Assembly: GCA_947503135.1 (NCBI GenBank)
Contig: CANNCQ010000016.1
Span: forward strand, 1-52,918
Source of the DNA: an uncultured Aquimarina sp.
GTDB taxonomy: Bacteria > Bacteroidota > Bacteroidia > Flavobacteriales > Flavobacteriaceae
DNA: 52,918 nt
Direction of reading: 5' to 3'
Both the position numbers and the translations under genes were made by a program. A model generated the notes under the pieces. It ran no database searches. It worked only from the letters and a program-made list of their open reading frames with translations, and was not told where the DNA came from. Shown here one piece after another: positions 35,013 to 45,579 of the stretch. Numbering within the stretch: position 1 is the stretch's first letter; the number at the start of each line of letters is the position of its first letter.

Positions 35013-36326
35013 TTATATATCAAATGTTTTTTTCCAAAGCGGTAATTCTAAGGATGCGCGCCATTGCCTTTCGATAATGGGTTGCCAAAGTGTTTTTCGT
35101 TTGTTTCTTTTTAAAAAAGGATAGCTAATCGGAGTTTTAGATTTAAAATCACTGTTTTGAGATAAATCAAATTGAATTTGAGAAAGAAGATCCTGTGTAT
35201 TTGTAGCTTCGTTACTAGCAATTTTTTGTTGTAAGGTCCCTTTTTTCAGTTGCTCAATATAACCACCACCTTTTTCTAGGGTCTCAATAAGTAGTGTGCT
35301 TTTTTCGAATAACTGCTCCATTATTTTTTCAATATAAATACTACCTACAACTAATGTATTATTTAAGTTTGAAATAGATGATTTTAATTCTTTGAAAACA
35401 ACGTCACTTTTAGGGATGTCTTCTTTGTAAAAATAATAATTATTAGGGGTAGAAGTAAAATAGTCTACACCAGCAAGAAGTGCAATGTGTCTTTCTGTGG
35501 TAGAGTCAATTTTGTTAATATCTCCTAAAAGACCGCTTAAGTTACGTTTGCTTTTAAGCTGAATAATATTACATTCAGTGTTTAAAAGAAGTGTTTTGGA
35601 AACATATTGATGCAATATACGGAGTGTTTTTATTTTTGCAATTTCAATATAAAAATCGGTGCTTACAGAAAGAATATAAGTTATTGTATTTTGTGGATTG
35701 AGCGTTCTTTTTTTTGAATAAATAATTAATTGTGACAGTGCATAGCTTAACTGTTGAACAGGAGAAGCTCCAGCATTGTGTAGGTTACTTATATTAATGG
35801 AAATATTATTTTGATTTACAGATACACAATTATTTAATACATAAAAATCTTCTTTAGCCGACTGGTACCAGTTTCCTGTTTTACTCACTTTTCCTAGGCA
35901 ATCGTGTAGAACAATACAGTTTTTTGTAGTGATAATTGCTTGCTTTCCAAATTCAGAATCTAAAAAATAACATTGAATAATAATTTCAACATCAATGTTT
36001 TTTAATAATAACTCAAGATTTATTTTGGAATCAAAAAGAGCAAAATAAATGGTATTTATTCCATTTTCAATAGCATTTAAAGCTTCTAAGTTGTTTTTTT
36101 CTACAGAAGAAACAATACAATAGTATGTTGATTTAGGTGTGCTATTACGTTCAGTATAATCTTTTTTTGGTTTATCCTCTTTAGTGTAGAAAGGCAATGT
36201 GCTTATACCATCAATAGAATTGTGTACTATGGTTTGGTAGTTTTTTCCCTCTAATAAATATTGTATTTTTTGTTTCCACTGCTTAGCAGAAACAGAAGGG
36301 AAATATTTGGAGACAATGCTATTCAT
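35013..36326 (-). CDS. mutA: methylmalonyl-CoA mutase small-subunit-like protein
   Basis: A 437-residue protein that begins with VSAKQWKQKIQYLLEGKNYQ, the usual opening of Flavobacteriaceae MutA. Barrel motifs are visible but worn: NISNLHNAGASPVQQLSYAL, DFYIEIAKIKTLRILHQY, TTERHIALLAGVDYFTSTPN and GSIYIEKIMEQL then GGGYIEQLKKGTLQQKI. MutA is the non-catalytic partner of MutB in succinyl-CoA / methylmalonyl-CoA interconversion. Here the partner gene is reduced to 187 codons, so a working mutase cannot form from this locus alone. Many Lys, Asn and Ile residues suggest relaxed selection. Its start overlaps divIC by 8 bases, and it follows the udk-divIC run. Confidence 0.75.
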   Translation of the reverse strand: MNSIVSKYFPSVSAKQWKQKIQYLLEGKNYQTIVHNSIDGISTLPFYTKEDKPKKDYTERNSTPKSTYYCIVSSVEKNNLEALNAIENGINTIYFALFDSKINLELLLKNIDVEIIIQCYFLDSEFGKQAIITTKNCIVLHDCLGKVSKTGNWYQSAKEDFYVLNNCVSVNQNNISINISNLHNAGASPVQQLSYALSQLIIYSKKRTLNPQNTITYILSVSTDFYIEIAKIKTLRILHQYVSKTLLLNTECNIIQLKSKRNLSGLLGDINKIDSTTERHIALLAGVDYFTSTPNNYYFYKEDIPKSDVVFKELKSSISNLNNTLVVGSIYIEKIMEQLFEKSTLLIETLEKGGGYIEQLKKGTLQQKIASNEATNTQDLLSQIQFDLSQNSDFKSKTPISYPFLKRNKRKTLWQPIIERQWRASLELPLWKKTFDI

Positions 36327-36609
36327 CAGAGTCTATTGAGGTGGCATCAATAATATAAATATCCTCGTTTTCTTTTTTTAGAAAGTAGGTTTCACGAGCA
36401 AATCTTTGAAGTTCACTAGTGTCTTTCAATTTTTTGACTAATTTTTGGTCTTTGTTAATTTCGTTAAGATAATACTTTTTGTTTTTTTCAATTTTGTTAA
36501 TCTCTTGGTTTAGTTCACGGTGAACAAGCCATGAGTTGGTGTCGAAAAACAGCATCCATACGATAAAAAAGATTCCAATAATTAAATATTTCGAAGGCAT
36601 TCTTTTCAT
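36319..36609 (-). CDS. septum formation initiator (FtsB/DivIC) family protein
   Basis: A 96-residue protein with one membrane helix (residues about 7-24), then a coiled coil (LNQEINKIEKNKKYYLNEIN) and the family ending LQRFARETYFLKKENEDIYI. It has the bitopic arrangement of FtsB/DivIC, which joins the FtsQ-FtsL divisome complex. It lies 67 bases downstream of udk and overlaps the next gene by 8 bases. The gene symbol is left open, because FtsB and DivIC cannot be told apart here. Confidence 0.88.
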   Translation of the reverse strand: MKRMPSKYLIIGIFFIVWMLFFDTNSWLVHRELNQEINKIEKNKKYYLNEINKDQKLVKKLKDTSELQRFARETYFLKKENEDIYIIDATSIDSDE

Positions 36610-36676
36610 TACAATGTAAAGGTATTGAAAATTGAATTTTGTGCCTTTTAAAAAGAGTTGATTTTTAGACTGATTG

Positions 36677-37285
36677 TTAACAATCTATTTTACGGAGTAA
36701 TTCTTTAGTTGTACCAATAGCTTTTTCAAAGTCTTTAGATCCATCAAAAATATAATCTACAGTTTCTTTAAGTGGGGCAATAAATTTACGATGCATTGGA
36801 GTGATGTTTTTTTTGAATTGAAGCAAAACACTTTCTTTTGTTCTACCTCTTTCAATTATATCTCTTTTAATACGGCGCTTTATTCGAAGCTCTTCAGGTG
36901 TATCAATAAATATAGTTGTGTTACAAAGGTTTTTAATTAAGGGGTTACTCAAAACTAAAATGCCTTCTAAAATTAAAATAGGTAAAGGGTTAATAGTTTC
37001 TGTGTCTTCTAATCTATTATGCTTAGTGAAACTATAAAGTGGTTTTTGTATTTGTTTTCCTTCAATTAAAGCCTGTATATTTTGATGAAGCAATTCAAAA
37101 TCTAATGATTTAGGATGGTCAAAATTAATAAGGCTTTTTTGTTTCTGAGACAGGGAAGAAGTGTCTTTGTAATAATCGTCTTGAGAAATAAAATTTATGG
37201 GTAATTGGCTACATTCGTTTCTTAATAAAGAAACGAATGTAGATTTACCACTGGCAGTACCGCCTGTAATACCAATAATGTACAT
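36677..37285 (-). CDS. udk: uridine kinase
   Basis: A 202-residue P-loop kinase: IIGITGGTASGKSTFVSLL (Walker A), ISQDDYYKDTSSL, NFDHPKSLDF, ILILEGILVL (Walker B-like) and a lid segment RIKRRIKRDIIERGRT. It phosphorylates uridine and cytidine in pyrimidine salvage. The length and motif spacing are standard. It starts 4 bases after the ROK kinase gene ends, so the two are likely co-transcribed, followed by divIC. Confidence 0.93.
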   Translation of the reverse strand: MYIIGITGGTASGKSTFVSLLRNECSQLPINFISQDDYYKDTSSLSQKQKSLINFDHPKSLDFELLHQNIQALIEGKQIQKPLYSFTKHNRLEDTETINPLPILILEGILVLSNPLIKNLCNTTIFIDTPEELRIKRRIKRDIIERGRTKESVLLQFKKNITPMHRKFIAPLKETVDYIFDGSKDFEKAIGTTKELLRKIDC

Positions 37286-37289
37286 TTAA

Positions 37290-38246
37290 TTACTGTAGGT
37301 CGTTCCAAATTAATGCAGCACCGCCCATTATTGCGGGGTTTTTATCGGTTAATCCAGATTCTAGCAATTGTACCTTTCCTTTATATACTTGTAATAAATT
37401 CTTTTCTAAATATTTTTTGGTAGGAGATAAAATCCAGTGTCCACTTTTAACTAACCCACCCATTAAAAAAATAGCTTGTGGTTGAGAAAAGGCTACAAAA
37501 TTAGCTAAAGCTGCTCCTAGTATTTTTCCAGTATATTTAAAACTTTTAATAGCAATGGGGTCGCCTTTTTCCGCTAGCTGTGTAATGGTACTACCGTGTA
37601 AATCGTTGTAGGCAATAGATCTAAGTTCACTATCGTCCATATGTTTGGCTAGCATATGCATTACGGTTCGCTTTAAGCCTGTTGCAGATGCGTAAGCTTC
37701 CAAGCCTCCTTTTACGTTAAGTCCAGTAATTCTACCATCACCTTTCATAATATCGATATGACCAAGTTCACCAGCAAATCCATCAAATCCATCAATTAGT
37801 TGACCGTTAGCAACTATACCTCCACCTAACCCAGTGCCTAAGGTTATTGCTATAAAATCAGTCATTCCTTTGGCGCTACCAAATAGCATTTCGCCTAATG
37901 CGGCTGCACTAGCATCATTCATTATTTTTATAGGAAGGTTAACTTGTGCTTGTAGTTTAGAAACAATTGGGACAGATCCCTTCCAAGCTAAATTAGGAGC
38001 ATTTTCAATACTTCCATTTCTGCTGCTAGCATTTGGAGCACCAATACCAATGCCTATTAATTCTGCTTTTTCGGGTAAGTTTTCTACAAGTTTAAATATT
38101 TCGTTTTTCAGTGTATCCAAATAGTCATCTATGTTAGGATAGTCTTTTGTAGAAAACGAACAATTAGCATGGCTATTCCCTTGCTTATCTATGAGTCCAA
38201 CTTTAGTATAGGTTCCTCCAATGTCAACTCCAGCTACAATTTTCAT
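37290..38246 (-). CDS. ROK-family sugar kinase lacking the zinc-binding cysteines
   Basis: A 318-residue kinase with VDIGGTYTKVGLIDKQGN (phosphate 1), IGIGAPNA, NDASAAALGEMLFG and ITLGTGLGGGIVANGQ, all ROK/glucokinase motifs, and FAGELGHIDI with the first zinc-ligand histidine. The usual CxCGxxGCLE motif reads TGLNVKGGLE, so all three cysteines are lost, although GGLEAYASATG keeps the flanks. Glucose is the best guess for the substrate. Whether activity survives without the structural zinc is unknown. It leads a run ROK - udk - divIC. Confidence 0.85.
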   Translation of the reverse strand: MKIVAGVDIGGTYTKVGLIDKQGNSHANCSFSTKDYPNIDDYLDTLKNEIFKLVENLPEKAELIGIGIGAPNASSRNGSIENAPNLAWKGSVPIVSKLQAQVNLPIKIMNDASAAALGEMLFGSAKGMTDFIAITLGTGLGGGIVANGQLIDGFDGFAGELGHIDIMKGDGRITGLNVKGGLEAYASATGLKRTVMHMLAKHMDDSELRSIAYNDLHGSTITQLAEKGDPIAIKSFKYTGKILGAALANFVAFSQPQAIFLMGGLVKSGHWILSPTKKYLEKNLLQVYKGKVQLLESGLTDKNPAIMGGAALIWNDLQ

Positions 38247-38366
38247 TTATTTTTTTATTAAAGTTAGTTGCTTTTTTTAAATAGAAATTCAATTCAATAC
38301 TACATAAGTAGTCTTGAAAAAATCGGTGTTTAAACTCGCAATATAAGTAATATTATAAAAATGATG

Positions 38367-38915
38367 TTAAGATAGAGTATTGTCTTGTTTTTCAGTGTTT
38401 TGAGGATTTTCAATTGTTGAAGAGGTCTTCTTGTCTAAAATTTCAATCCCTTTTTGTAATACTAAAGAATTGGGTATGGTAATGTTTCTACCATCATCTG
38501 TTTTTAAAAATAAATAGAATCCTGTGATGTCCTCAACAATGCCTGTCCAATCAAATTCTTTATCTAAAATTCGGATACGATGACCAAGTCGAATGGGATG
38601 ATTAAAAAATAAAATAACACTAGCTGTTAAGTTAGATAATAATGACCATTGTGCGAAAAAGCCTATACCTAATACCGCTAAAACAGAAGATATGAATACT
38701 GAAAATTGCTTAAGATCAACTCCCCAAATAATAGCTAATATTATCGCAGTTAAGATGTAAAGGGTAAGGTTGAGAAGTTTGAAAATAATTTTACGACGAT
38801 TGATTTCAATTTCTTTTATAAAGCCAAACTTAGTAATAGCTCTTTTTATATATACAGTAAATATAATTATGGAAATTAATAGGATTCCGGTATAAATAAA
38901 TTCTTTACTAACCAT
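38367..38915 (-). CDS. small mechanosensitive channel (MscS family)
   Basis: A 182-residue protein with an N-terminal membrane helix (about 5-25), two further helices (about 45-90) and the MscS pore-lining and beta-domain sequence: AVLGIGFFAQWSLLSNLTAS, HPIRLGHRIRILDKEFDWTG, VEDITGFYLFLKTDDG and ITIPNSLVLQKG. It lacks the C-terminal alpha/beta vestibule of E. coli MscS (286 residues), so it is a minimal form found in Bacteroidota. It should relieve turgor on hypo-osmotic shock at the inner membrane. Confidence 0.88.
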   Translation of the reverse strand: MVSKEFIYTGILLISIIIFTVYIKRAITKFGFIKEIEINRRKIIFKLLNLTLYILTAIILAIIWGVDLKQFSVFISSVLAVLGIGFFAQWSLLSNLTASVILFFNHPIRLGHRIRILDKEFDWTGIVEDITGFYLFLKTDDGRNITIPNSLVLQKGIEILDKKTSSTIENPQNTEKQDNTLS

Positions 38916-38956
38916 AGTGAATAAGTATTAAATGTTGTGCTGTGGAGAAGGTAAGG

Positions 38957-40015
38957 TTAAAGCCACTTTTTGCGTTTGAAGTAGTAAACTAAACTAATAA
39001 ATATTACAATCATAACACCCCATAATGTAGGGTAGCCGTAATTGTATTTTAGTTCGGGCATGTGCTCGAAATTCATACCGTAAATGCCAGCAATAAAAGT
39101 AAGGGGGATAAAAATGGTTGAAATGATGGTGAGTACTTTCATAACTTCATTCATTTTATTACTGATGCTAGTCATGTACATATCCATTAGTCCCCATAAC
39201 ATATCGCGGTAAATTTCAATGGTTTCAATTACTTGAATGGTGTGATCGTAGAGGTCTCTAATATAATTATGTGTTTTTGGTTGAATTAACTCGTTGGAAG
39301 CTTTTTCAAGTTTACTTACAACCTCCCGTAGTGGAAAAATAGAACGCCTAATTTTAAGCGCTTCTCTTTTTAAATTTTGAATTTCTTGAACTAGATTGTT
39401 GTCAGGACTTCCAAAAATTTTTTCTTCTATAACTTCAATTTTTTCACCTAAAGTTTCAATAATTAAAAAGTAATTATCAACAACAGCGTCCATTAATGTG
39501 TATAACAAATAATCGGCTCCGTGGTTTCGTATAATTCCTTTGTTTTGGCGAATTCTATTTCTAATTACATCAAAAACGTCTCCATCAGATTCTTGAAAAG
39601 AAAGTACATAATCGTTACCCAAAACCAAACTTACGTGTTCTACTTTTAGTTTTTGATCAGTATCGTAATACAACATTTTAAAAACTACAAACATACAATT
39701 GTCATATTCATCAATTTTTGGTCGCTGATGAATGTTAGCAATATCTTCTAACACTAGGGGATGCAATTGGTAGTGCTTTCCAATGCTTTCAATGGCATTT
39801 ACATTATTAAGTCCATTTATATTTATCCAAGTGGTGGATTGACTAAGTTTGTATTGGTAGCAGTTTTCAATTGAGGTAAATTCTTGTTCGGTATAGTTGG
39901 TTTTAGAGTAATCAAAAACTTCAATAAAAGTTTCAGTTTGATTTTTAGCGCCTGTATACACAATAGTTCCCGGAGCTAGACCTACACTTTTTTTATGTCG
40001 AGATTTCTTAGCCAT
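38957..40015 (-). CDS. corA: CorA-type magnesium/cobalt transporter
   Basis: A 352-residue protein. The large N-terminal cytoplasmic domain (to about 285) contains VLEDIANIHQRPKIDEYDNC and a long helix, followed by two membrane helices. The signature YGMNFEHMPEL sits between them, and the C-terminus YYFKRKKWL is basic. CorA forms a pentameric Mg2+ channel in the inner membrane. It lies 41 bases upstream of mscS on the same strand; the pairing suggests a shared transcript. Confidence 0.95.
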   Translation of the reverse strand: MAKKSRHKKSVGLAPGTIVYTGAKNQTETFIEVFDYSKTNYTEQEFTSIENCYQYKLSQSTTWININGLNNVNAIESIGKHYQLHPLVLEDIANIHQRPKIDEYDNCMFVVFKMLYYDTDQKLKVEHVSLVLGNDYVLSFQESDGDVFDVIRNRIRQNKGIIRNHGADYLLYTLMDAVVDNYFLIIETLGEKIEVIEEKIFGSPDNNLVQEIQNLKREALKIRRSIFPLREVVSKLEKASNELIQPKTHNYIRDLYDHTIQVIETIEIYRDMLWGLMDMYMTSISNKMNEVMKVLTIISTIFIPLTFIAGIYGMNFEHMPELKYNYGYPTLWGVMIVIFISLVYYFKRKKWL

Positions 40016-40095
40016 GTGCTTTCTCTTTTTATCAATAATGAAGGTACTCTTTTTGGATGTATTTTCTTTAGCTTATCAAATAATAGCTTGTTAAA

Positions 40096-40125
40096 AGTAA
40101 AAAAAAAGCGAGGCATTTGCCTCGC
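40096..40125 (-). terminator. terminator of the ABC-F gene
   Basis: AGCGAGGCA and TGCCTCGCT are exact complements (40106-40114 and 40117-40125) with a two-base loop. On the minus strand the stem is followed by a run of ten T. It lies 26 bases after the stop of the ABC-F gene. Confidence 0.9.
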
Positions 40126-40151
40126 TAATAATTATAATATGTGTGCTCTAA

Positions 40152-41804
<1,653 letters not shown>

Positions 41805-41873
41805 TTAGCAATTTCGAAATACGAAAATTGAAATACTAAATTAAAATGATTGTTAAGTAAAGTTGTAAAATAA

Positions 41874-41902
41874 GAAAGCCCCAATAGAGTATTGAGGCTT
41901 TC
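41874..41902 (-). terminator. terminator after the degT-small protein pair
   Basis: GAAAGCCCCAAT and ATTGAGGCTTTC form a 12-base stem with one mismatch around a 5-base loop. It lies about 20 bases beyond the stop of the small membrane protein gene on the minus strand. The T tail is weak. Confidence 0.55.
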
Positions 41903-41922
41903 CGTTATATGTTTTTTAAAGT

Positions 41923-42222
41923 TTATAATTCCAAAAATAGCTTATCATAAGTTGTAGAATAATAGGCTACAACTTGTTGATTCAATTGGTATTTAGAGCA
42001 TTTTTTTTCATCTTTAAAAAAAATGGAGTATTCTTTAGCTTTGTAAGTTACCTTGACTAAACTTTTATCTCCTTTTAAACGCTGGGTGCATCGTAAATCC
42101 GAGATTACTGCATTTACTTTTATAGCTTCTTTACGAGCTTTTCTGTCTTTGGTGTCCGTTTTAAGGAACCAAAAAAAACCTAATAGTACTAACGCAATTA
42201 AAATAAGATACATGTTCTTCAT
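41923..42222 (-). CDS. small membrane-anchored protein of unknown function
   Basis: A 99-residue protein with one N-terminal membrane helix (MKNMYLILIALVLLGFFWFL), a basic stretch (TKDRKARKEAIK) and a soluble beta-rich domain with two cysteines (DLRCTQRL and EKKCSKYQ). I do not recognise it. It starts 2 bases after the aminotransferase gene stops, so it is surely on the same transcript. The topology, with a short tail outside and the domain following the helix, would place the domain in the periplasm or cytoplasm depending on orientation. Confidence 0.6.
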   Translation of the reverse strand: MKNMYLILIALVLLGFFWFLKTDTKDRKARKEAIKVNAVISDLRCTQRLKGDKSLVKVTYKAKEYSIFFKDEKKCSKYQLNQQVVAYYSTTYDKLFLEL

Positions 42223-42224
42223 GA

Positions 42225-43379
42225 TTACTTGGTTACAAACTCTATTACGGTTTTAGTAATAAAAGTAATTTGCTCATCATTTAATTCAGTATGCATAGGC
42301 AGTGAAATTACTTCTTTAACCAATTGATTGGTAATAGGGAAGTCTGCTTCATTATACCTGTCGTCTATATACGCTTTTTGAGAATGCAAAGGAATAGGGT
42401 AATATACACCACAGGGTATATTATGTTTGTTTAAATGTTGTACTAAAGCATCTCTGTCAACATCGGTTACTTTTAATGTATATTGATGAAAAACATGGCA
42501 GTCACAACTGTCACAAATACCTGAACAACTAGTGTGTGTTATAGGAGTAGTAATGTTCTTAATTTCTGCGAAAGCGGCATTATATTTACGAGCAGTATTT
42601 CTACGTGCATTATTGTAACTGTCTAATTTAGGAAGCTTGGCTAATAATACCGCAGCCTGTATAGAGTCTAGGCGTGAATTAACTCCTACAACATCATGAT
42701 GGTAACGCTCGTACATACCATGGTTTACAATACCTCGAATAGTATGTGCTAAAGCGTCATCGTTAGTAAAAATAGCCCCGCCATCACCATAACAGCCTAA
42801 ATTTTTAGACGGGAAGAAAGAAGTAGAAGCAATGTGCCCTAAATTTCCAGTTTTTTTCTTCTCACCATTTTTAAAGGTATAATTAGCCCCTATACCTTGC
42901 GCATTATCTTCAATGATATATAAATTATGCTTTTCGGCTATTTCTAAAATAGCCTCCATGTTTGCGGCTTGCCCAAATAAATGAACAGGTACTATAGCTT
43001 TTGTTTTTGGAGTAATTGCTTTTTCAATGGCTTTAGGATCGATGTTAAAAGTGTCTGGTTCTACATCTACTAAAACAGGAGTAAGTTTTAACAAGGCAAT
43101 TACTTCCACTGTAGCAGCAAAAGTAAAATCGGCAGTAATTACTTCATCACCAGGTTGCAAGTCTAAACCCATCATGGCAATTTGTAAGGCGTCGGTACCG
43201 TTAGCGCACGGTATTACGTGTTTTACACCTAAGTAATTTTCCAAAGCATTTTGAAAACTTTTAACGTAGGGACCGTTTATGTAAGCGTTAGTATCTAAAA
43301 CTTCTTGTATAGAAGTATTTACTGTTTCTTTAATACCTTCATACTGACCTTTAAGGTCAACCATTTGAATTTTTTTCAT
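42225..43379 (-). CDS. DegT/DnrJ/EryC1/StrS-family aminotransferase
   Basis: A 384-residue PLP enzyme of the sugar aminotransferase family. It opens with IQMVDLKGQYEGIKETVNTS and has CANGTDALQIAMMGLDLQPG (PLP phosphate), VPVHLFGQAANMEAILEIAE, IEDNAQGIGANYT and STSFFPSKNLGCYGDGGAIF with the Schiff-base lysine. It should aminate a nucleotide-activated keto-sugar for polysaccharide or LPS. An unusual CSGICDSCDC cluster precedes HVFHQYTLKV. It is divergent from waaA, which fits an LPS context. A TATTTTTG -7-like element is on the minus strand at 43424-43431. Confidence 0.92.
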   Translation of the reverse strand: MKKIQMVDLKGQYEGIKETVNTSIQEVLDTNAYINGPYVKSFQNALENYLGVKHVIPCANGTDALQIAMMGLDLQPGDEVITADFTFAATVEVIALLKLTPVLVDVEPDTFNIDPKAIEKAITPKTKAIVPVHLFGQAANMEAILEIAEKHNLYIIEDNAQGIGANYTFKNGEKKKTGNLGHIASTSFFPSKNLGCYGDGGAIFTNDDALAHTIRGIVNHGMYERYHHDVVGVNSRLDSIQAAVLLAKLPKLDSYNNARRNTARKYNAAFAEIKNITTPITHTSCSGICDSCDCHVFHQYTLKVTDVDRDALVQHLNKHNIPCGVYYPIPLHSQKAYIDDRYNEADFPITNQLVKEVISLPMHTELNDEQITFITKTVIEFVTK

Positions 43380-43509
43380 CTAAAAAAGGAGTTCCGTGTT
43401 AGTAGAGTTTTTTTTGATCCGTTCAAAAATACAAAATAAGCCGATGTAGGAAGGTTTCTTTTTCGTTTAAGAACTGTATTTTCGTAAAAAAATATAGCAA
43501 TACTTTTTA

Positions 43510-44724
43510 TTGAAACTTATTTATAACATATTAAACCACCTTTTTCAAGCACTATTCCCTGCAATTCGTTGTTTTTCGCCAAAAATGAAATTATTTGTAG
43601 ATGGTAGGAAAAACACCTTTACTTCATTCAGCAGTATTGATTTTTCAACGAATGAATGGCTGTGGTTTCATTGTGCTTCCTTGGGGGAGTACGAGCAAGC
43701 CGTGCCTTTAATAGAGGAGCTGAAAAGTGAAAATAATAAGGTTTTAGTTAGTTTTTTTTCGCCCTCGGGCTACGAACAAAAAAAGAATCATAAGTTAATT
43801 GATGTAGCCATTTACTTGCCTATTGATACTCCGGGTAATGCAGAGCATTTAGTAAAAACGGTACAGCCTAAGCAAGCCTTTTTTGTGAAGTATGAATTTT
43901 GGAGAAATTACTTTTCTGCGTTAAGCAAAAGAGAAATCCCTATCTATATGATTTCTTCTACTTTTAGAGCCAATCAATTTTTTTTTAAATGGTACGGAAG
44001 TTTTTATAAACAAACGTTGAAAATGGTGAGTCATTTTTTTGTACAGCATATAAATTCGAAACAAGTTTTAATTGCAAACGGATTTGAAAATGTTACTATA
44101 AGTGGCGATACACGATTTGATAGAGTGTATGCACAATTGCAAATGAACAATCAATTGGATTTTATTGCAGATTTTAAAGCCGATAGAACTTGTGTTGTTT
44201 TAGGAAGTACTTGGCCCGACTGTGAAGGAATGTTTGTACAGGCAATTAATGCTTCGAATGCGGAGGTTTGTTTTGTAATTGCCCCACATGAAATTAAGCC
44301 CGAAAAAATAAATAGCCTTGTAGATAAACTAAAAGTGAATACTTCTGTTTTTACCAAAGGCATAGATAATCAATCAAAAGTACTTATTGTAGATGCCGTA
44401 GGCTATTTAACCCGAATATACAGCTATGCAGATATTGCTTATGTAGGTGGCGCAGTTGGGGTAACAGGTTTGCATAATATACTAGAGCCTGCAGTTTTTG
44501 GAATGCCGATTTTAGTAGGTGTAAATACTCAAAAATTCCCAGAGGCAGACGCTTTACAAAATGCAGGAGGTTTGGTGAAAATTGATACAGCTGATGAATT
44601 TGAAATTACTTTAAATGACTTGTTAGGAAATGAATCTAAAAGAAAATATATGGGGGAAGCTTCAAAAAACTTTATAGAAAGTCAAACTGGAGCAACGGAA
44701 AAGATTATAGCTTTTTTGAATTAA
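43510..44724 (+). CDS. waaA: 3-deoxy-D-manno-octulosonic acid (Kdo) transferase
   Basis: A 404-residue GT30 glycosyltransferase. The N-terminal membrane-associating stretch is followed by LWFHCASLGEYEQAVPLIEE and KYEFWRNYFSALSKREIP, and the C-terminal domain carries YVGGAVGVTGLHNILEPAVF. It transfers Kdo from CMP-Kdo to the lipid A precursor on the inner face of the inner membrane. Translation seems to start at a TTG (43510), since no ATG precedes the conserved N-terminus in this frame. It is followed by aroE after 50 bases on the same strand. Confidence 0.93.
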   Translation: MKLIYNILNHLFQALFPAIRCFSPKMKLFVDGRKNTFTSFSSIDFSTNEWLWFHCASLGEYEQAVPLIEELKSENNKVLVSFFSPSGYEQKKNHKLIDVAIYLPIDTPGNAEHLVKTVQPKQAFFVKYEFWRNYFSALSKREIPIYMISSTFRANQFFFKWYGSFYKQTLKMVSHFFVQHINSKQVLIANGFENVTISGDTRFDRVYAQLQMNNQLDFIADFKADRTCVVLGSTWPDCEGMFVQAINASNAEVCFVIAPHEIKPEKINSLVDKLKVNTSVFTKGIDNQSKVLIVDAVGYLTRIYSYADIAYVGGAVGVTGLHNILEPAVFGMPILVGVNTQKFPEADALQNAGGLVKIDTADEFEITLNDLLGNESKRKYMGEASKNFIESQTGATEKIIAFLN

Positions 44725-44774
44725 AGAATAAATTATAAGATTAAGAATAGTTGAGGTTATATCAATTGAAGAGC

Positions 44775-45506
44775 ATGAAAAAAACATACGGACTTTTAGG
44801 GAAAAATATAGAATACTCTTTTTCGAGAAAATATTTTAACGATCGTTTTGAAGCGGAAAAGATTAACGCATATTATAAAAACTTCGATCTTCAAAATATA
44901 GAGGAATTAAAAGAAATACTTCATAAGGAAGAAATTAGTGGAATGAATGTAACCATACCTTACAAGCTAGAAATTTTCCCTTTTTTAGATAGGCTTTCGC
45001 CAGAAGCGGAAGCGATAGGTGCGGTAAACGTTGTTAAGTTTGAAAAAGATGGAACACTCACAGGACATAATAGCGATTATTATGGCTTTAAGGAGTCTTT
45101 GTTGCCTTTATTGAAAACAAAACCTAAAAAAGCATTAGTGCTAGGTACGGGAGGAGCATCAAAGGCTACAGCATATGCTTTAAAAGATTTAGATATTGAA
45201 TTTACTTTTGTTTCTAGAACCCCGAGAGAAGGTCAATTAACGTATGCTAATTTAACCCAAGACATTATTGCAGATCATTTATTGATTATTAATAGTACAC
45301 CATTAGGTACATTTCCTAAAGTAGAAGCATGCCCCGATATTCCTTATCAATTTCTAACGAATAAGCATATGTTGTTCGATTTGATTTACAATCCGTCAGT
45401 AACTACTTTTTTAAAGAAAGGAGCAGAGCAAGGAGCTAGTATATTAAATGGGGAGCGTATGTTAGTATTGCAAGCTGAAAAGTCATGGGAAATATGGAAT
45501 AGTTAA
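44775..45506 (+). CDS. aroE: shikimate dehydrogenase
   Basis: About 243 residues from ATG 44775 (MKKTYGLLGKNIEYSFSRKY). Substrate site residues appear in NVTIPYKLEIFPFLDRLS and EAIGAVNVV; HNSDYYGF carries the catalytic Asp; the NADP loop is ALVLGTGGASKATAYAL. The C-terminus DLIYNPSVTTFLKKGAEQGA is standard. It reduces 3-dehydroshikimate to shikimate in aromatic amino acid synthesis. A TTG-start extension of eight residues (44751) is unlikely. At 243 residues it is slightly short, as in Bacteroidota. Confidence 0.95.
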   Translation: MKKTYGLLGKNIEYSFSRKYFNDRFEAEKINAYYKNFDLQNIEELKEILHKEEISGMNVTIPYKLEIFPFLDRLSPEAEAIGAVNVVKFEKDGTLTGHNSDYYGFKESLLPLLKTKPKKALVLGTGGASKATAYALKDLDIEFTFVSRTPREGQLTYANLTQDIIADHLLIINSTPLGTFPKVEACPDIPYQFLTNKHMLFDLIYNPSVTTFLKKGAEQGASILNGERMLVLQAEKSWEIWNS

Positions 45507-45579
45507 TTTTTTAAATTACTGATATTTAGTTTTTTAATTGTTTTATTTAAAGTTTTTTAAATTTTTTAAAAAAAGATGC

